A stretch of 64,000 nt of DNA from Candidatus Gastranaerophilales bacterium (GTDB taxonomy: Bacteria > Cyanobacteriota > Vampirovibrionia > Gastranaerophilales > Gastranaerophilaceae), in contig CALVBD010000002.1 of the NCBI GenBank assembly GCA_944325635.1, positions 62,001 to 126,000 on the forward strand, in the 5' to 3' direction. Under the pieces are notes generated by a model. The model was not told where the DNA came from and ran no database searches. It saw nothing but the letters and a program-made list of their open reading frames with translations. A program made the translations under genes and the position numbers. Positions 8,423-16,560 of this stretch are shown one piece after another (positions within the stretch are counted from its first letter, which is position 1; each line of letters begins with the position of its first letter).

Positions 8423-8851
8423 TTTTTATTGTTACCTTTCTATTGTGCCGGAAAACCGGCTCGACCTTATTTGTGTTTCTAGTTGTGTAATTCGTTTGCT
8501 TGCACTGTCTTGGATTTGCTCCACGCTCGGAAAGTTTCGCTTTTGAACCTACGGTTCAACTCCGCTCAATTTCCTCGCTGTCCGGACTGTCGTCCCCTCT
8601 CACAAAACAATTCACCGGATTGTTTTGTTTGGCAGAGTGCAAATCCGCTTCTTGCATCGCTCGCGATTAATGGGTCTCCGCTCTCCAACGCCACACACTT
8701 CAGTGTGTCGTTTCGAGCTGCGCCCTCAGCTCGCTTGCACTGTCTTGGATTTGCTCCACGCTCGGAAAGTTTCGCTTTTGAACCTGCGGTTCAACTCCGC
8801 TCAATTTCCTCGCTGTCCGGACTATCTTCGTTTCGTCCGTCCGCAAATCCG
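8423..8851. repeat. Repeat block inside the rpsF-ssb-rpsR operon (R1 copy B and a 91-nt direct repeat)
   Basis: Two direct copies of a 91-nt unit (8498-8588 and 8733-8823) differ at one base (A/G in CCTACGG/CCTGCGG). Between them, on the minus strand, are the R1 motifs GCGAGCTGAGGGCG (8721-8734) and an ATTAATCGCGAGCGATGCAA arm (8651-8672), with the hairpin ACACAC-TTCA-GTGTGT (8693-8708). A further hairpin is formed by ACAAAACAAT/ATTGTTTTGT near 8600-8630. Open frames through this block on the plus strand look non-coding. Confidence 0.8.
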
Positions 8852-9274
8852 CTAAAACGGGATTTCGTCCTCTCCGATTAATTCGTTTGAAAAATCATCT
8901 GATTCAAATTTGACGATTTCCTCAGTTCCGAATTTACCTGAAGAAGATGAACTTCCTGAACTTACAGAACCTGAGCCGCCTTCGCCTATTTTTTCGATTG
9001 CATTGGCGTCGATTTCGTAAATTCTTTTTTCGGTTCCGTCATCCATTTTTACTGCAGCTGTTTGAAGTCTGCCTTCAACAAGTACATTATCGCCTTTATC
9101 AAGTGATGAAACAATTTCATCAAGTGATGTCCTTTTGGAAAGTACTCTGATAAGCATTTCGTCTCTGTCTGCAATGTTCAATATAAAGCCGGTCACCGCT
9201 ACGTTATTCTGTGTATAACGTTTTTCCGGTGCTCTGTATATTGTACCTGTGACTACTGCTTTTGCTAATGACAT
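8852..9274 (-). CDS. ssb: Single-stranded DNA-binding protein
   Basis: 140 residues: an OB-fold (1-~105; AKAVVTGTIYRAPEKRYTQNNVAVTGF, then GDNVLVEGRLQ), a Gly/Ser-rich linker (GSGSVSSGSSSSSG) and the acidic tip GEDEIPF that recruits replication and repair partners. It sits between rpsF and rpsR, the canonical bacterial order. AAAGGGA precedes the ATG. Confidence 0.95.
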   Translation of the reverse strand: MSLAKAVVTGTIYRAPEKRYTQNNVAVTGFILNIADRDEMLIRVLSKRTSLDEIVSSLDKGDNVLVEGRLQTAAVKMDDGTEKRIYEIDANAIEKIGEGGSGSVSSGSSSSSGKFGTEEIVKFESDDFSNELIGEDEIPF

Positions 9275-9321
9275 TTAATTCCCTTTCTTGATTTACTGCC
9301 ATTTCTATAAGGTGGAAATGA

Positions 9322-9603
9322 CTAGGCAGCCATAAACATCGTTCTGATAATGTTATCGCTTAATCTCAGTTGTCTTTTGAATTCTGCAACTTTATCAGCA
9401 GGTAATTTCAGAGCTGAAGAAACTAAAAATCCGTCTCTAAAGTTCTGAATGTCATAAGCAAGTTTTTTTCTTCCGATTTTGTCTGTAGATTCAACTTCTC
9501 CGCCAAAACCAACGATTGTTTCGTTCATTTTTGCGATTAATTTATCTACTTCTTCTGCATCTAAGTTCGGCTTAAACACAGTTAAAAGTTCATAAGTTTT
9601 CAT
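9322..9603 (-). CDS. rpsF: 30S ribosomal protein bS6
   Basis: 93 residues, MKTYELLTVFKPNLDAEEVDKL start and the GRKKLAYDIQNFRDGFLV segment typical of S6, ending in LRLSDNIIRTM. First gene of the rpsF-ssb-rpsR operon, with AGGAGA 9 nt before the ATG. S6 binds the S18/S15 region of 16S rRNA. Confidence 0.96.
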   Translation of the reverse strand: MKTYELLTVFKPNLDAEEVDKLIAKMNETIVGFGGEVESTDKIGRKKLAYDIQNFRDGFLVSSALKLPADKVAEFKRQLRLSDNIIRTMFMAA

Positions 9604-9703
9604 TTAAAAATTCTCCTTTTCTACTCAGCCGACACCAATTTTGGGCATAATCAGCCGATTTAATCTAGTGTATGTTTTGATAATATCATGAAAATCTGAA
9701 TTT

Positions 9704-10537
9704 TTACAACATGTATTCTGCAGTAAATGTATAATTTGCAGGGCCGATTAAGAAAATATCTTTTTGTGTATCAGCCTGATTTCCTTGCCATTCAACGAAT
9801 ACAGACCCGCCAAGCAGATTTACTTTTACTTTTTGTTCTGTTAAGTTATTTAAAACGCATGCCACAACTGACGCACAGGCACCTGTTCCGCATGCAAGGG
9901 TAATTCCGCAGCCGCGTTCATAAACTCGCATATCTATTTCGTCGCGTGCAAGAATTTTTACAAATTCAGTGTTTGTTTTTTCAGGAAAATATTCGTGTTT
10001 TTCAATCACAGGCCCGTATTTTAAAGCCATTTCCATAGGGTCATCTTCCCCTATTATTACGCAGTGAGGGTTCCCCATTGAAACTGGTGTAATTTCAAAC
10101 TTTCTGTCAAGAGCCGTCAAATTATGAGTGCCCTTAAACGGTATTTTCGCATCTTCCAAAATAGGAATACCCATATTAACTTTTACGTTTCCGTCATCAA
10201 GAAGTTGTGGTTTAATGACTCCTGCGCCTGTCATAACGGAAAATTCTTTCTTGTCTACAAGCCCTTTGTCATAAACATACTTTGCAAAACACCTCATTCC
10301 GTTGCCGCACATCTGGGCGACAGAGCCGTCCGAGTTATAGAAAAACCATCCGATATCTGTGTCTTTAGCCTTTGTATAAGGTATAATCATTCCGTCCGCA
10401 CCAATTCCGAAATGTCTGTCACAGAGTTTTTTGGCAAGTTCTTCCATTGGCAGATTTGTTTTTTCATATTCTTGGTAATCAAGGATTACAAAATCATTCC
10501 CACACCCTTGCATTTTTGTAATATTAATAATTGTCAT
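9704..10537 (-). CDS. dapF: Diaminopimelate epimerase
   Basis: 277 residues. The two catalytic cysteines are visible: Cys77 in AQMCGNGMRC and Cys216 in LACGTGACA; FNSDGS-like WFFYNSDGS and FGIGADGM are also conserved. It interconverts LL- and meso-diaminopimelate for lysine and peptidoglycan synthesis, consistent with a DAP-type cell wall. The ATG at 10537 is preferred because AGAGG lies just upstream and MTIINITKMQGCGNDF matches the family start; the frame stays open further upstream without homology. Confidence 0.96.
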   Translation of the reverse strand: MTIINITKMQGCGNDFVILDYQEYEKTNLPMEELAKKLCDRHFGIGADGMIIPYTKAKDTDIGWFFYNSDGSVAQMCGNGMRCFAKYVYDKGLVDKKEFSVMTGAGVIKPQLLDDGNVKVNMGIPILEDAKIPFKGTHNLTALDRKFEITPVSMGNPHCVIIGEDDPMEMALKYGPVIEKHEYFPEKTNTEFVKILARDEIDMRVYERGCGITLACGTGACASVVACVLNNLTEQKVKVNLLGGSVFVEWQGNQADTQKDIFLIGPANYTFTAEYML

Positions 10538-10766
10538 AAAAACCTCTTTCAGCTCTATTATAACATGGATTTTTAAATGTTTAAGTATCGAAAAAGAGGT
10601 GGGAAGGCAACACTGGATTAATAGGGACAAGATTGTTAATTTTTGGTTAAAAAAATACGTTTTTTTGAAAAACGGGTAAATAATATAAGTGTGGTTGATG
10701 AGAGCCATAAAAAAGATAAGTTGACTCGGCAGACCGGTTAGATAGAAACTGAAAGGAGTGTTGAGT

Positions 10767-11222
10767 ATGAGATTTTTAGTAAAGAAAGCACCGGACAATT
10801 TTATAAAATCGGTTAATGATGAAATTAATTCAATATTAAGCAGACATTTTGATAATTACTATCCTGATTACGGATTTGAGGAAGATGTAGATAAACTGTC
10901 AATGCCTGTAGAAATTACGGAAAAGGAAAAGGATTATGAGGTACGTGCAGAACTTCCGGGCGTAAAGAAAGAGGATTTGGATATTGATATTGAGAAGAAT
11001 TCAATAACAATAAACGCTAAGAAAGAAGAAGAATCCAAAGAGGATGCAAAAGGTTATAAAAAATCCGAATTCAGATACGGCGAATTTTCAAGAACGGTAT
11101 ATTTCCCTCAGGAGATTGATATTGATAAGGCAGAAGCAAAACTTGAACACGGCGTATTAAAAATTCACGCACCGAAACGTTATGCGGAAAAAGAATCAGT
11201 TAAGAAATTGACTGTTAAATAA
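10767..11222 (+). CDS. Small heat-shock protein, Hsp20 family
   Basis: 151 residues with an alpha-crystallin domain (about 45-140): MPVEITEKEKDYEVRAELPGVKKEDLDIDIEKN, then the FSRTVYFPQEID strand and GVLKIHAPK, the conserved GxLxIxxPK ending. ATP-independent holdase chaperone. Start chosen at the ATG with AAGGAG 10 nt upstream. No CIRCE element was seen. A strong terminator follows. A second Hsp20 is at 15919. Confidence 0.92.
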   Translation: MRFLVKKAPDNFIKSVNDEINSILSRHFDNYYPDYGFEEDVDKLSMPVEITEKEKDYEVRAELPGVKKEDLDIDIEKNSITINAKKEEESKEDAKGYKKSEFRYGEFSRTVYFPQEIDIDKAEAKLEHGVLKIHAPKRYAEKESVKKLTVK

Positions 11223-11244
11223 TATCTTCCTTCAAGCAATGGTA

Positions 11245-11280
11245 AAAGCGGGGCTTTTTGGAAAGCCCCGCTTTATTTAT
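11245..11280 (+). terminator. Strong Rho-independent terminator
   Basis: AAAGCGGGGCTTT/AAAGCCCCGCTTT 13-bp stem, loop TTGG, then a T-rich tail; ends the Hsp20 transcript. Confidence 0.9.
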
Positions 11281-11402
11281 TTTATAAAGCCCTTTTGTAG
11301 TGCGAGTATAACTCCGTGAGTGCGGTTTTTTCAAATAAGTTCCTATACTCCGAAAAATCCGATTAGCAAAAAAATTCTTTTTCGGGTATTATATTATTTG
11401 CA

Positions 11403-11837
11403 ATGATTACATTATCCCAAAATTTTCATAACAGATATACCCCGTCATTTCAAGCATATCAAAAGACTTTTGTTATGTTGAAGCCCGATTCTTTTGAACG
11501 TCATCTTGACGGCGTTATTATGAACAAACTTGCAGATAAACATCTTCAGGTTATCAAGCAGTGGGAAGGCATTGCCCCACGTGAAAAACTTGAAGAAAAT
11601 TACGTTCAGCATAAGAATAAATCTTTCTTTCCGGCATGGATTGATTTTCTGCAATCAGGCAAAATCAGGGCAATGCTGGTTGGTGGCGAGGATGCAATAG
11701 ATGTGGTGAATGCCTTGAAAAAATCTGTTCGTCAGGAACTTGCGCCTGGCGAAAAACGTTTTAACTTAATTCATTCGTCAGACGATGTTGAATCTGCAAA
11801 CCGAGAAATTCACAATTTTTTCGATGTGGAAGTCTAA
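11403..11837 (+). CDS. Divergent nucleoside diphosphate kinase-like protein
   Basis: 144 residues. KTFVMLKPDSFERHLDGVIMNKL (21-43) matches the NDK start including the phosphate-contacting Lys27; FFPAWIDFLQSGKIRAMLVGGEDA (~75-98) matches the central strand, and IHSSDDVESANREI (123-136) keeps the catalytic His (His124) and the HxSDxxxxAxxEI motif. Compared with normal NDK the segment before the His (NPADSLPGTIRGDF region) is altered, and a 20-residue N-terminal extension is present. It may be a divergent NDK or a related enzyme. The gene lacks a Shine-Dalgarno; TATTAT boxes lie 5-10 nt upstream. Confidence 0.7.
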   Translation: MITLSQNFHNRYTPSFQAYQKTFVMLKPDSFERHLDGVIMNKLADKHLQVIKQWEGIAPREKLEENYVQHKNKSFFPAWIDFLQSGKIRAMLVGGEDAIDVVNALKKSVRQELAPGEKRFNLIHSSDDVESANREIHNFFDVEV

Positions 11838-12751
11838 TACCTCAGAGGTATTCTTGAACGGTTAATAGTTTTCTTTTCATAACCAAAGTTTGCAAGCATA
11901 CGGCAGGTGCTTGTGTAAAAGATGTTTTCATCGAGTGTCGGGCCGATATTTATAGAACTTACGGTTCTCTTCAAAAATCTGTATTCAATATACGGGATAA
12001 AAAGCCCGTTTTTTTCGAATATTTTAGTTTGTTTATATGTTCCAGGGCTGAAATGACTTATGAAAATTATTCTGTACTCCTTTTCATCTTTGAAATACGG
12101 GTTTTTGAAAAATAAGCTTATAATACTCAGAATATCTGTCAGTTCAAATAATATATCCTGTTGTTTTTCTATATTTTTACGTGTTTGTTTAAGCTTAAGA
12201 TGTTTCTCAAACTCTCTGTTCCACTTTTCAAAAATAAGTTTTAGTATTGTAACCTGTGTATCATGACTGTAGATAATGTTTCCGTAAACAGAATGAAATC
12301 CCTGTTTTTCCATATCGGCAATTAAGTCTTTTTTGCAGAAACCTATATTGTATCCTGTATAAGTCTGACCTTTTGAATAGTTGTTCCAGAGGGTAAGATT
12401 GTCGCTGTCTGTCGAAAATGAGATTGTGTAATACTCATATTTGTTTAAAAAGCTGTCATTTCCGTCAACAATATTTTTGTATTTTTTGTAAAAATGTTCT
12501 TTGATTTTTCCGAACAAGTCCTTATTAAGCATAGGCATTTCGTCAATAAGATTAACGATAAGCCTGTAGGAGTAGGTCACTTCTTCCTTATCGTTAAGAT
12601 AGAGTGCATTCGAAAACCTTATCGTCCCGGATTCTAAGATGCTCAAAAGTTTCTCCGGTTTTGTATAGTGGTAAAGGTTTGTATTTGAGCCGTTATCAAG
12701 GATTTTCTTAACCTTTGGGATTTTTTTTAACAAACTGTCGTAATCAATCAT
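11834..12751 (-). CDS. DUF2971 family protein
   Basis: 305 residues. LYHYTKPEKLLSILESGTIRFSNALYLND, then ISFSTDSDNLTLWNNYSKGQTYTGYNIGF and EKEYRIIFIS match the DUF2971 family, which recalls ART-like folds with the H-Y/S-W pattern; role unknown, often in mobile or defence-type islands. The gene ends convergently with a 4-nt overlap on the NDK-like gene. GGAG lies upstream of the ATG. Lys/Tyr/Phe-rich composition is typical of accessory genes. Confidence 0.7.
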   Translation of the reverse strand: MIDYDSLLKKIPKVKKILDNGSNTNLYHYTKPEKLLSILESGTIRFSNALYLNDKEEVTYSYRLIVNLIDEMPMLNKDLFGKIKEHFYKKYKNIVDGNDSFLNKYEYYTISFSTDSDNLTLWNNYSKGQTYTGYNIGFCKKDLIADMEKQGFHSVYGNIIYSHDTQVTILKLIFEKWNREFEKHLKLKQTRKNIEKQQDILFELTDILSIISLFFKNPYFKDEKEYRIIFISHFSPGTYKQTKIFEKNGLFIPYIEYRFLKRTVSSINIGPTLDENIFYTSTCRMLANFGYEKKTINRSRIPLRY

Positions 12752-12837
12752 TTTTCATAAACTCCGCAACAAAATCACTACTTATATTATAACATATAAT
12801 AGAAGTTTAGGAGATTATTAAAAAGTTCTTGATTTTA

Positions 12838-13007
12838 AAAAATGTTCGTGATAGAGTAGTTCATGCAGACAAACTGCAGTTTGCAGCAGCTTAAATGGGG
12901 CTGTTAGTTCTGGCAGTTAGAGTACTCTGTCAAACGAGACAACTGAGTGTTGTCGAGTGAGAGACCTGATAAGGGTTTCAACCCGTAATTTGATTTTCGA
13001 ACATTTT
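12838..13007. repeat. R1-related repeat with outer inverted repeat
   Basis: Bounded by AAATGTTCG and CGAACATTT (about 12840-12848 and 12997-13005). Inside are TTCGTGATAGAGTAGT (12845-12860, 15/16 like copy A), the perfect palindrome CAAACTGCAGTTTG (12870-12883), and GACAAC-TGA-GTGTTGTC with GTCAAACGAG, which resembles the R1 arm GTTAAACGCGAG. It also contains a stretch like the neighbouring tRNA-Ile. Confidence 0.55.
12897..12976 (+). pseudogene. Possible degenerate tRNA-Ile fragment
   Basis: From 12898, the sequence beginning GGGCTGTTAGTT matches the first 28 nt of the tRNA-Ile at 13036 at 22 of 28 positions, and CCTGATAAGGGT (12965-12976) is identical to its anticodon arm core. About 39 unrelated nt lie between the two parts and no T arm follows, so it cannot fold as a tRNA. 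It may be a decayed duplicate, or the likeness may come from the R1 repeat it lies in. Confidence 0.35.
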
Positions 13008-13035
13008 TACAATATTATAAAATTTACATGTTTAA

Positions 13036-13109
<74 letters not shown>

Positions 13110-13112
13110 TAT

Positions 13113-13148
13113 AAAAGAGAGGTAAGGTTTTCCTTTACCTCTCTTTTA
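13113..13148 (+). terminator. Terminator of tRNA-Ile
   Basis: AAAAGAGAGGTAAGG paired with CCTTTACCTCTCTTTT (one bulge), followed by ATTTT. Confidence 0.85.
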
Positions 13149-13149
13149 T

Positions 13150-13300
13150 TTTGCTGTAGCAGGACGAGAACCATTTTTTGTGGTTTGAGTGCGAACCAGC
13201 TGAGGCTGGAGCAGTTTTGTTTGAAGTGATTTAATCACTTCAAACAAAATGCGGAATTGCCGTTAAATGCGAGTGAGAAAGACAGTTCGCTGTGATCCAA
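13150..13300 (+). repeat. Intergenic repeat family R1, copy D
   Basis: CCAGCTGAGGCTGG (13196-13209) and GTTAAATGCGAGTGAGAAAG (13262-13281) flank a perfect 17-bp hairpin, TTTTGTTTGAAGTGATT (13215-13231) with its complement (13233-13249). The flanks match copies A, B and C, the hairpin does not. Confidence 0.7.
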
Positions 13301-13302
13301 AT

Positions 13303-13340
13303 AAAAAGGATGATGACTTTTGTTATCATCCTTTTTATTT
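13303..13340 (+). terminator. Hairpin terminator
   Basis: AAAAAGGATGAT/ATCATCCTTTTT stem with inner AC-TTTT-GT, followed by ATTTTTG; no clear gene upstream other than the repeat and tRNA. Confidence 0.7.
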
Positions 13341-13470
13341 TTGTTGTTTGTGTTTAAAAGAGTTTATATGGAAGGTTTATTTATAAATATTAACAAGTGT
13401 TACAAATTATCTATTTTATGAAATACGTTTAATTGGAAAACGTTATTATATTTAAGAGAGGCTGTTTATT

Positions 13471-14376
13471 ATGATAGTTATTGATTCCGATTTAACCACC
13501 TTAATGCTAAAATTGAATATTTCACAGGCACAGATGCTGCAATACGGCAATATGTCTGTAGAAGATATTGTTGAGGCTGAGGCTGAAAAAGGTAATACTC
13601 AGGCGGTTGAATATGCTGCTGAATTATTTACTAATGTCGAAAAATTGGTTAAAATATTTAAACTGTCCGATCCTAATAATAAACTTGAAATTCTAAACGA
13701 AATGACGGCACAGCAGTTATACCTGTTTTTGCCGGAAATGGACGAAACGGATTTGTCTGAAGGGTTGAAGTACTTTACACAGGATAAACTTCTTGCAATG
13801 CTTGAGGAAATTCCTCCTGAACAACTTGTAAATACGGTATTTGAACTTTTTTCCAAAGAAGAGATTATTCAGCATATGCCGGAAGATGAATTAAATCAAT
13901 TCCTGACCAGTACGGATATTGAAAAGAATAAGGTTCTTGAACATATGAAAGAAATTCCGCCGGAATACATCGCTCAGATGATAGAAAATGTTACCGGGGA
14001 AGAAGTCAAAGATATGGATCAAAAAAAGATGCTGGATCAGGTAGAAGGGTTTAACCCTCTGGATTTCAAGAATGCATTGATAAGTTTGCAGCCGGTTGCA
14101 AAGCAGCAGCTTACACTCGGGCTTGCAAAAGAACATACGGAATTGTTCCAGCTTTTTGACCCGAGAGCTTATACTAATATGATTAACACATATAAACAGC
14201 AGCCAGAATTAGTTAAGGCTATGTCAGTTATAGAAGAGGAAGAAAAGATTAAAATGTTGAAAGAACTTCCGAATGATCTTCTGGCAATTGTTATAACTCA
14301 GATTGATGCAGAGGATTTTGCTGATATATTGATTAATAAGTGTCCTGAGATTCTTGCCGAGATTGTTGCGAGATAA
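13471..14376 (+). CDS. MgtE N-domain-like helical repeat protein
   Basis: 301 acidic residues made of short helical repeats such as LLAMLEEIPPEQLVNTVFELFSK and HMKEIPPEYIAQMIENV, LPNDLLAIVITQIDAEDFADIL. These resemble the superhelical N domain of MgtE magnesium channels and FliG-like repeats. No membrane segments or CBS domains are present, so it is not a channel. Probably a cytoplasmic scaffold; function unknown. It has no close homologue I can name. The 3' end overlaps pncC by 44 nt on the other strand. Confidence 0.6.
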   Translation: MIVIDSDLTTLMLKLNISQAQMLQYGNMSVEDIVEAEAEKGNTQAVEYAAELFTNVEKLVKIFKLSDPNNKLEILNEMTAQQLYLFLPEMDETDLSEGLKYFTQDKLLAMLEEIPPEQLVNTVFELFSKEEIIQHMPEDELNQFLTSTDIEKNKVLEHMKEIPPEYIAQMIENVTGEEVKDMDQKKMLDQVEGFNPLDFKNALISLQPVAKQQLTLGLAKEHTELFQLFDPRAYTNMINTYKQQPELVKAMSVIEEEEKIKMLKELPNDLLAIVITQIDAEDFADILINKCPEILAEIVAR

Positions 14377-14845
14377 GTTCAAGCGCAGTCTCAATAGCTT
14401 TTTGCGTGAACATGAATTTCATAAGCTTACGCGGGAGTTTTTGCGGAAGGTGATAATCCTTTACAAGGAGTTTTCCTTTGTAAAATGCCGAGATAAATAC
14501 TGTTCCGACGGGTTTTTCTTTGGAACCTCCGGTCGGCCCTGCAATTCCTGTAGTACAAAGCGCCAAATCACAGTTTGTACGGTTGTGTAAGCCTTCTGCC
14601 ATTGCTTTTGCACATTCATAGCTTACTGCGGAATATTTAACCAGCGTTTCATGAGGAACGCCGAGAGCTGTTTCTTTAGCTTCATAGGCATAAGTCACAA
14701 AATTCAGCTTTACAAAATCGGAACTTCCTGAGATATCAGTAAGACGTGAGCTTAAAAGCCCGCCTGTACAGGATTCTGCCGTAGCTATTGTAAGATTGTT
14801 TTCTTTTAAAAATTTTGCCAGTTTATTTAAATTCTTATCAAACAT
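14333..14845 (-). CDS. pncC: Nicotinamide-nucleotide amidohydrolase (CinA C-terminal type)
   Basis: 170 residues: LTIATAESCTGGLLSSRLTDISGSSDF with the catalytic Ser in ESCTGG, then TYAYEAKETALGV, VSYECAKAMAEG and TTGIAGPTGGSKEKPVGTVFI. This is the stand-alone CinA C domain that deamidates NMN in pyridine nucleotide recycling. The ATG at 14845 is supported by TACAAT (rc of 14852-14857) exactly 6 nt upstream, a leaderless arrangement; no Shine-Dalgarno is present. Confidence 0.92.
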   Translation of the reverse strand: MFDKNLNKLAKFLKENNLTIATAESCTGGLLSSRLTDISGSSDFVKLNFVTYAYEAKETALGVPHETLVKYSAVSYECAKAMAEGLHNRTNCDLALCTTGIAGPTGGSKEKPVGTVFISAFYKGKLLVKDYHLPQKLPRKLMKFMFTQKAIETALELISQQSRQESQDTY

Positions 14846-14919
14846 ATTTTTATTGTAAATCAAAAAGGTTGAAATAGAACAGAAAATAGTTTATAATTTA
14901 TATACAGGAGGATAAAAGT

Positions 14920-15727
14920 ATGAAAACTATTGATATGACTGGATTTACGGGGGGGGGGGCAGCCTGATTTAAAGCTTAAGTGTGCATTTACTCTCGCCGA
15001 AGTATTAATTACGCTGGGGATTATAGGTATAGTTGCGGCAATGACACTGCCGTCCTTAATTCAGAAAAATCACGATAAAGAGATAATCGTGAGAGTTCGG
15101 AAGCTTTATTCGGATATAAGTAACGCTGCAATGAAAGCTCAGGCGGATTCCGGCGTTATTGGCGATAATTCTGTTTTATTCAATCCTAACCAGACGCATG
15201 CGGAAACCGCAAAAAAGTTGGTCAAGTATTTTAACGGGGCAAAGTTTTGCCAAAGTTCAAATCAGAAAGGTTGTTATAATTATTACTATGATATAAAGTA
15301 TGCACAATTTTACACAAACGATGCTTCCACAGGTGGAAAATGGACTGCTGGTGATGGGTGGCTTCCTGCTATAATTCTGAACAACGGCGGAATAGTTTAT
15401 GTGCATCAGCGCAACAACCCTGATTGTTATGCTGAAGAAAGTTATACCGTAAGAGATGAGTATGGTTATCCGATTTTGGACGAAAACGGTAAGGAGCAGG
15501 TGAGGACAAGTTATGTCAGTATATGCTCGGTTATAACTTTTGATGTAAATGGAAAGAAATTGCCCAACAGATTTGGTCAAGATGTGCAACAGGTTATTAT
15601 ATATAAAGATAAGATAACTCCAAGCTATCAAAAACATACCGGGAGTGAAAGCATAAAGGGCATTCTTTCAGGAAGCGATAAATTCATATACAGCGACTAT
15701 TCTGTCGGGGCTGAACAGGGCAAATAA
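14920..15727 (+). CDS. Type IV pilin-like protein, out of frame at an 11-G tract (putatively phase-variable)
   Basis: ATG at 14920 follows AGGAGG at good spacing and starts MKTIDMTGFTGGG; the 11-G run at 14949-14959 then leads to TGA at 14965. Reading 10 Gs instead joins it in frame to QPDLKLKCA, then FTLAEVLITLGIIGIVAAMT, the prepilin cleavage and hydrophobic helix with Glu5, and a globular part to 15727 (~268 residues in all, with Cys pairs such as KFCQSSNQKGC). No alternative start lies between the G tract and the pilin helix. As assembled the gene would be off. Whether this is slippage-based switching or an assembly error is not decidable here. A twin locus lies at 50483. Confidence 0.75.
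14949..14959 (+). repeat. 11-nt poly-G tract
   Basis: Eleven consecutive Gs in the 5' coding part of the pilin gene, in an AT-rich region. The count decides the frame: 10 (or 7, 13) opens it, 11 closes it. Confidence 0.9.
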
Positions 15728-15728
15728 A

Positions 15729-15763
15729 AAGAGGCAGGCACTTTTACGTGCCGCCTCTTCTCT
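15729..15763. terminator. Bidirectional terminator
   Basis: AAGAGGCAGGCAC paired with GTGCCGCCTCTT around TTTTAC, directly after the pilin stop; A-rich on the left and T-rich on the right. Confidence 0.8.
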
Positions 15764-15918
15764 TAACCGGATACAATCGGCTTTTTCTCCGGTTTCTCCG
15801 AACCCCGCCGCTCATTTACCGTGAACCAAAGGCCGACTTCGTTCACCACCGCATCGTTTTTCGGATTTCCCTGAACATATCCCAGGTGGATTCGGCTGTT
15901 TGGGTACGAAGAAAGTTT
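15764..15918 (-). other. Open but unassigned stretch downstream of hsp20
   Basis: On the minus strand the frame of the Hsp20 gene stays open for about 50 codons beyond its TAA stop (ending at a TAA near 15764) and is rich in charged residues (e.g. NPKNDAVVNEVGLWF). It has no ATG or ribosome binding site. It may be non-coding, a decayed tail, or readthrough sequence. Confidence 0.3.
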
Positions 15919-16407
15919 TTATTCTTCATCGTCTTTGATTTCGAGGACTTTTTTGGTATTTGTTTCAATCTGTTGTTTTGGAATTGTGATTGTTAGAATT
16001 CCGTCTTTGTATTTAGCTTTTGCCTCATCAGTTTTAACAGGCTGGTCAAAAGATATTGTTCTGACGTATTTACCATAACGAAATTCACTTGTTTGATATC
16101 GTTCATTTTTTTCTTCTTCTTTCTTTTCTTCTTTTTCTTCGTGAGTTTCGGCGGTAATTGTCATGAAATCATTATCAAGTTCAATGTTAATATTATCTTT
16201 TTTAATACCAGGGAGCTGGACTTTTACTTTGTAATTTGCATCATTTTGTTTGACTTCAATTGCAGGGCGCCAGACAGATGCTTTTTTAATATTTAGCGGA
16301 TTTGCAAAAGCATTTGTGAGGAAAGTGTCTCTGAGGAAATTATTCAATTCCTGATGAATGCTGTCGAAGTATAGCTCCGGTTCTCTAATCATTATATCGT
16401 TTTTCAT
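15919..16407 (-). CDS. Small heat-shock protein, Hsp20 family (second copy)
   Basis: 162 residues; alpha-crystallin domain about 48-150 (WRPAIEVKQNDANYKVKVQLPGIKKDNINIEL, YGKYVRTISFDQPV, KYKDGILTITIPK). A highly charged Glu/Lys insertion (EEKEEKKEEEKNE, ~93-105) sits between two strands and is not present in the paralogue at 10767. Cytoplasmic holdase. AAGGAAT lies upstream of the ATG at a long distance. Confidence 0.92.
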   Translation of the reverse strand: MKNDIMIREPELYFDSIHQELNNFLRDTFLTNAFANPLNIKKASVWRPAIEVKQNDANYKVKVQLPGIKKDNINIELDNDFMTITAETHEEKEEKKEEEKNERYQTSEFRYGKYVRTISFDQPVKTDEAKAKYKDGILTITIPKQQIETNTKKVLEIKDDEE

Positions 16408-16560
16408 TTGAGAAAATTCCTTTCTTGTATTAGCAGGATACAGTTTTTTTTCATGTGTTTCATTCCCCTAAAGTATAGTCGGCATTTTTAAAAAGTATAG
16501 ACTTTAGTGTAATAGAATTAATTTTTCAGCAGTGAATAATATTTGCAAAAGGAGAGAATA

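Noticed and set aside
8483-8881. Plus-strand ORF of ~132 codons between rpsR and ssb
   Set aside because: It reads through the duplicated 91-nt units and R1 motifs and into the antisense end of ssb; composition is repeat-like.
10538-10798. N-terminal extension of dapF
   Set aside because: Upstream codons have no DapF similarity and the ATG at 10537 has its own ribosome binding site.
12897-12976. Intron-containing tRNA-Ile
   Set aside because: The insert is only about 39 nt, lacks group I features, and no T arm or 3' acceptor strand follows.
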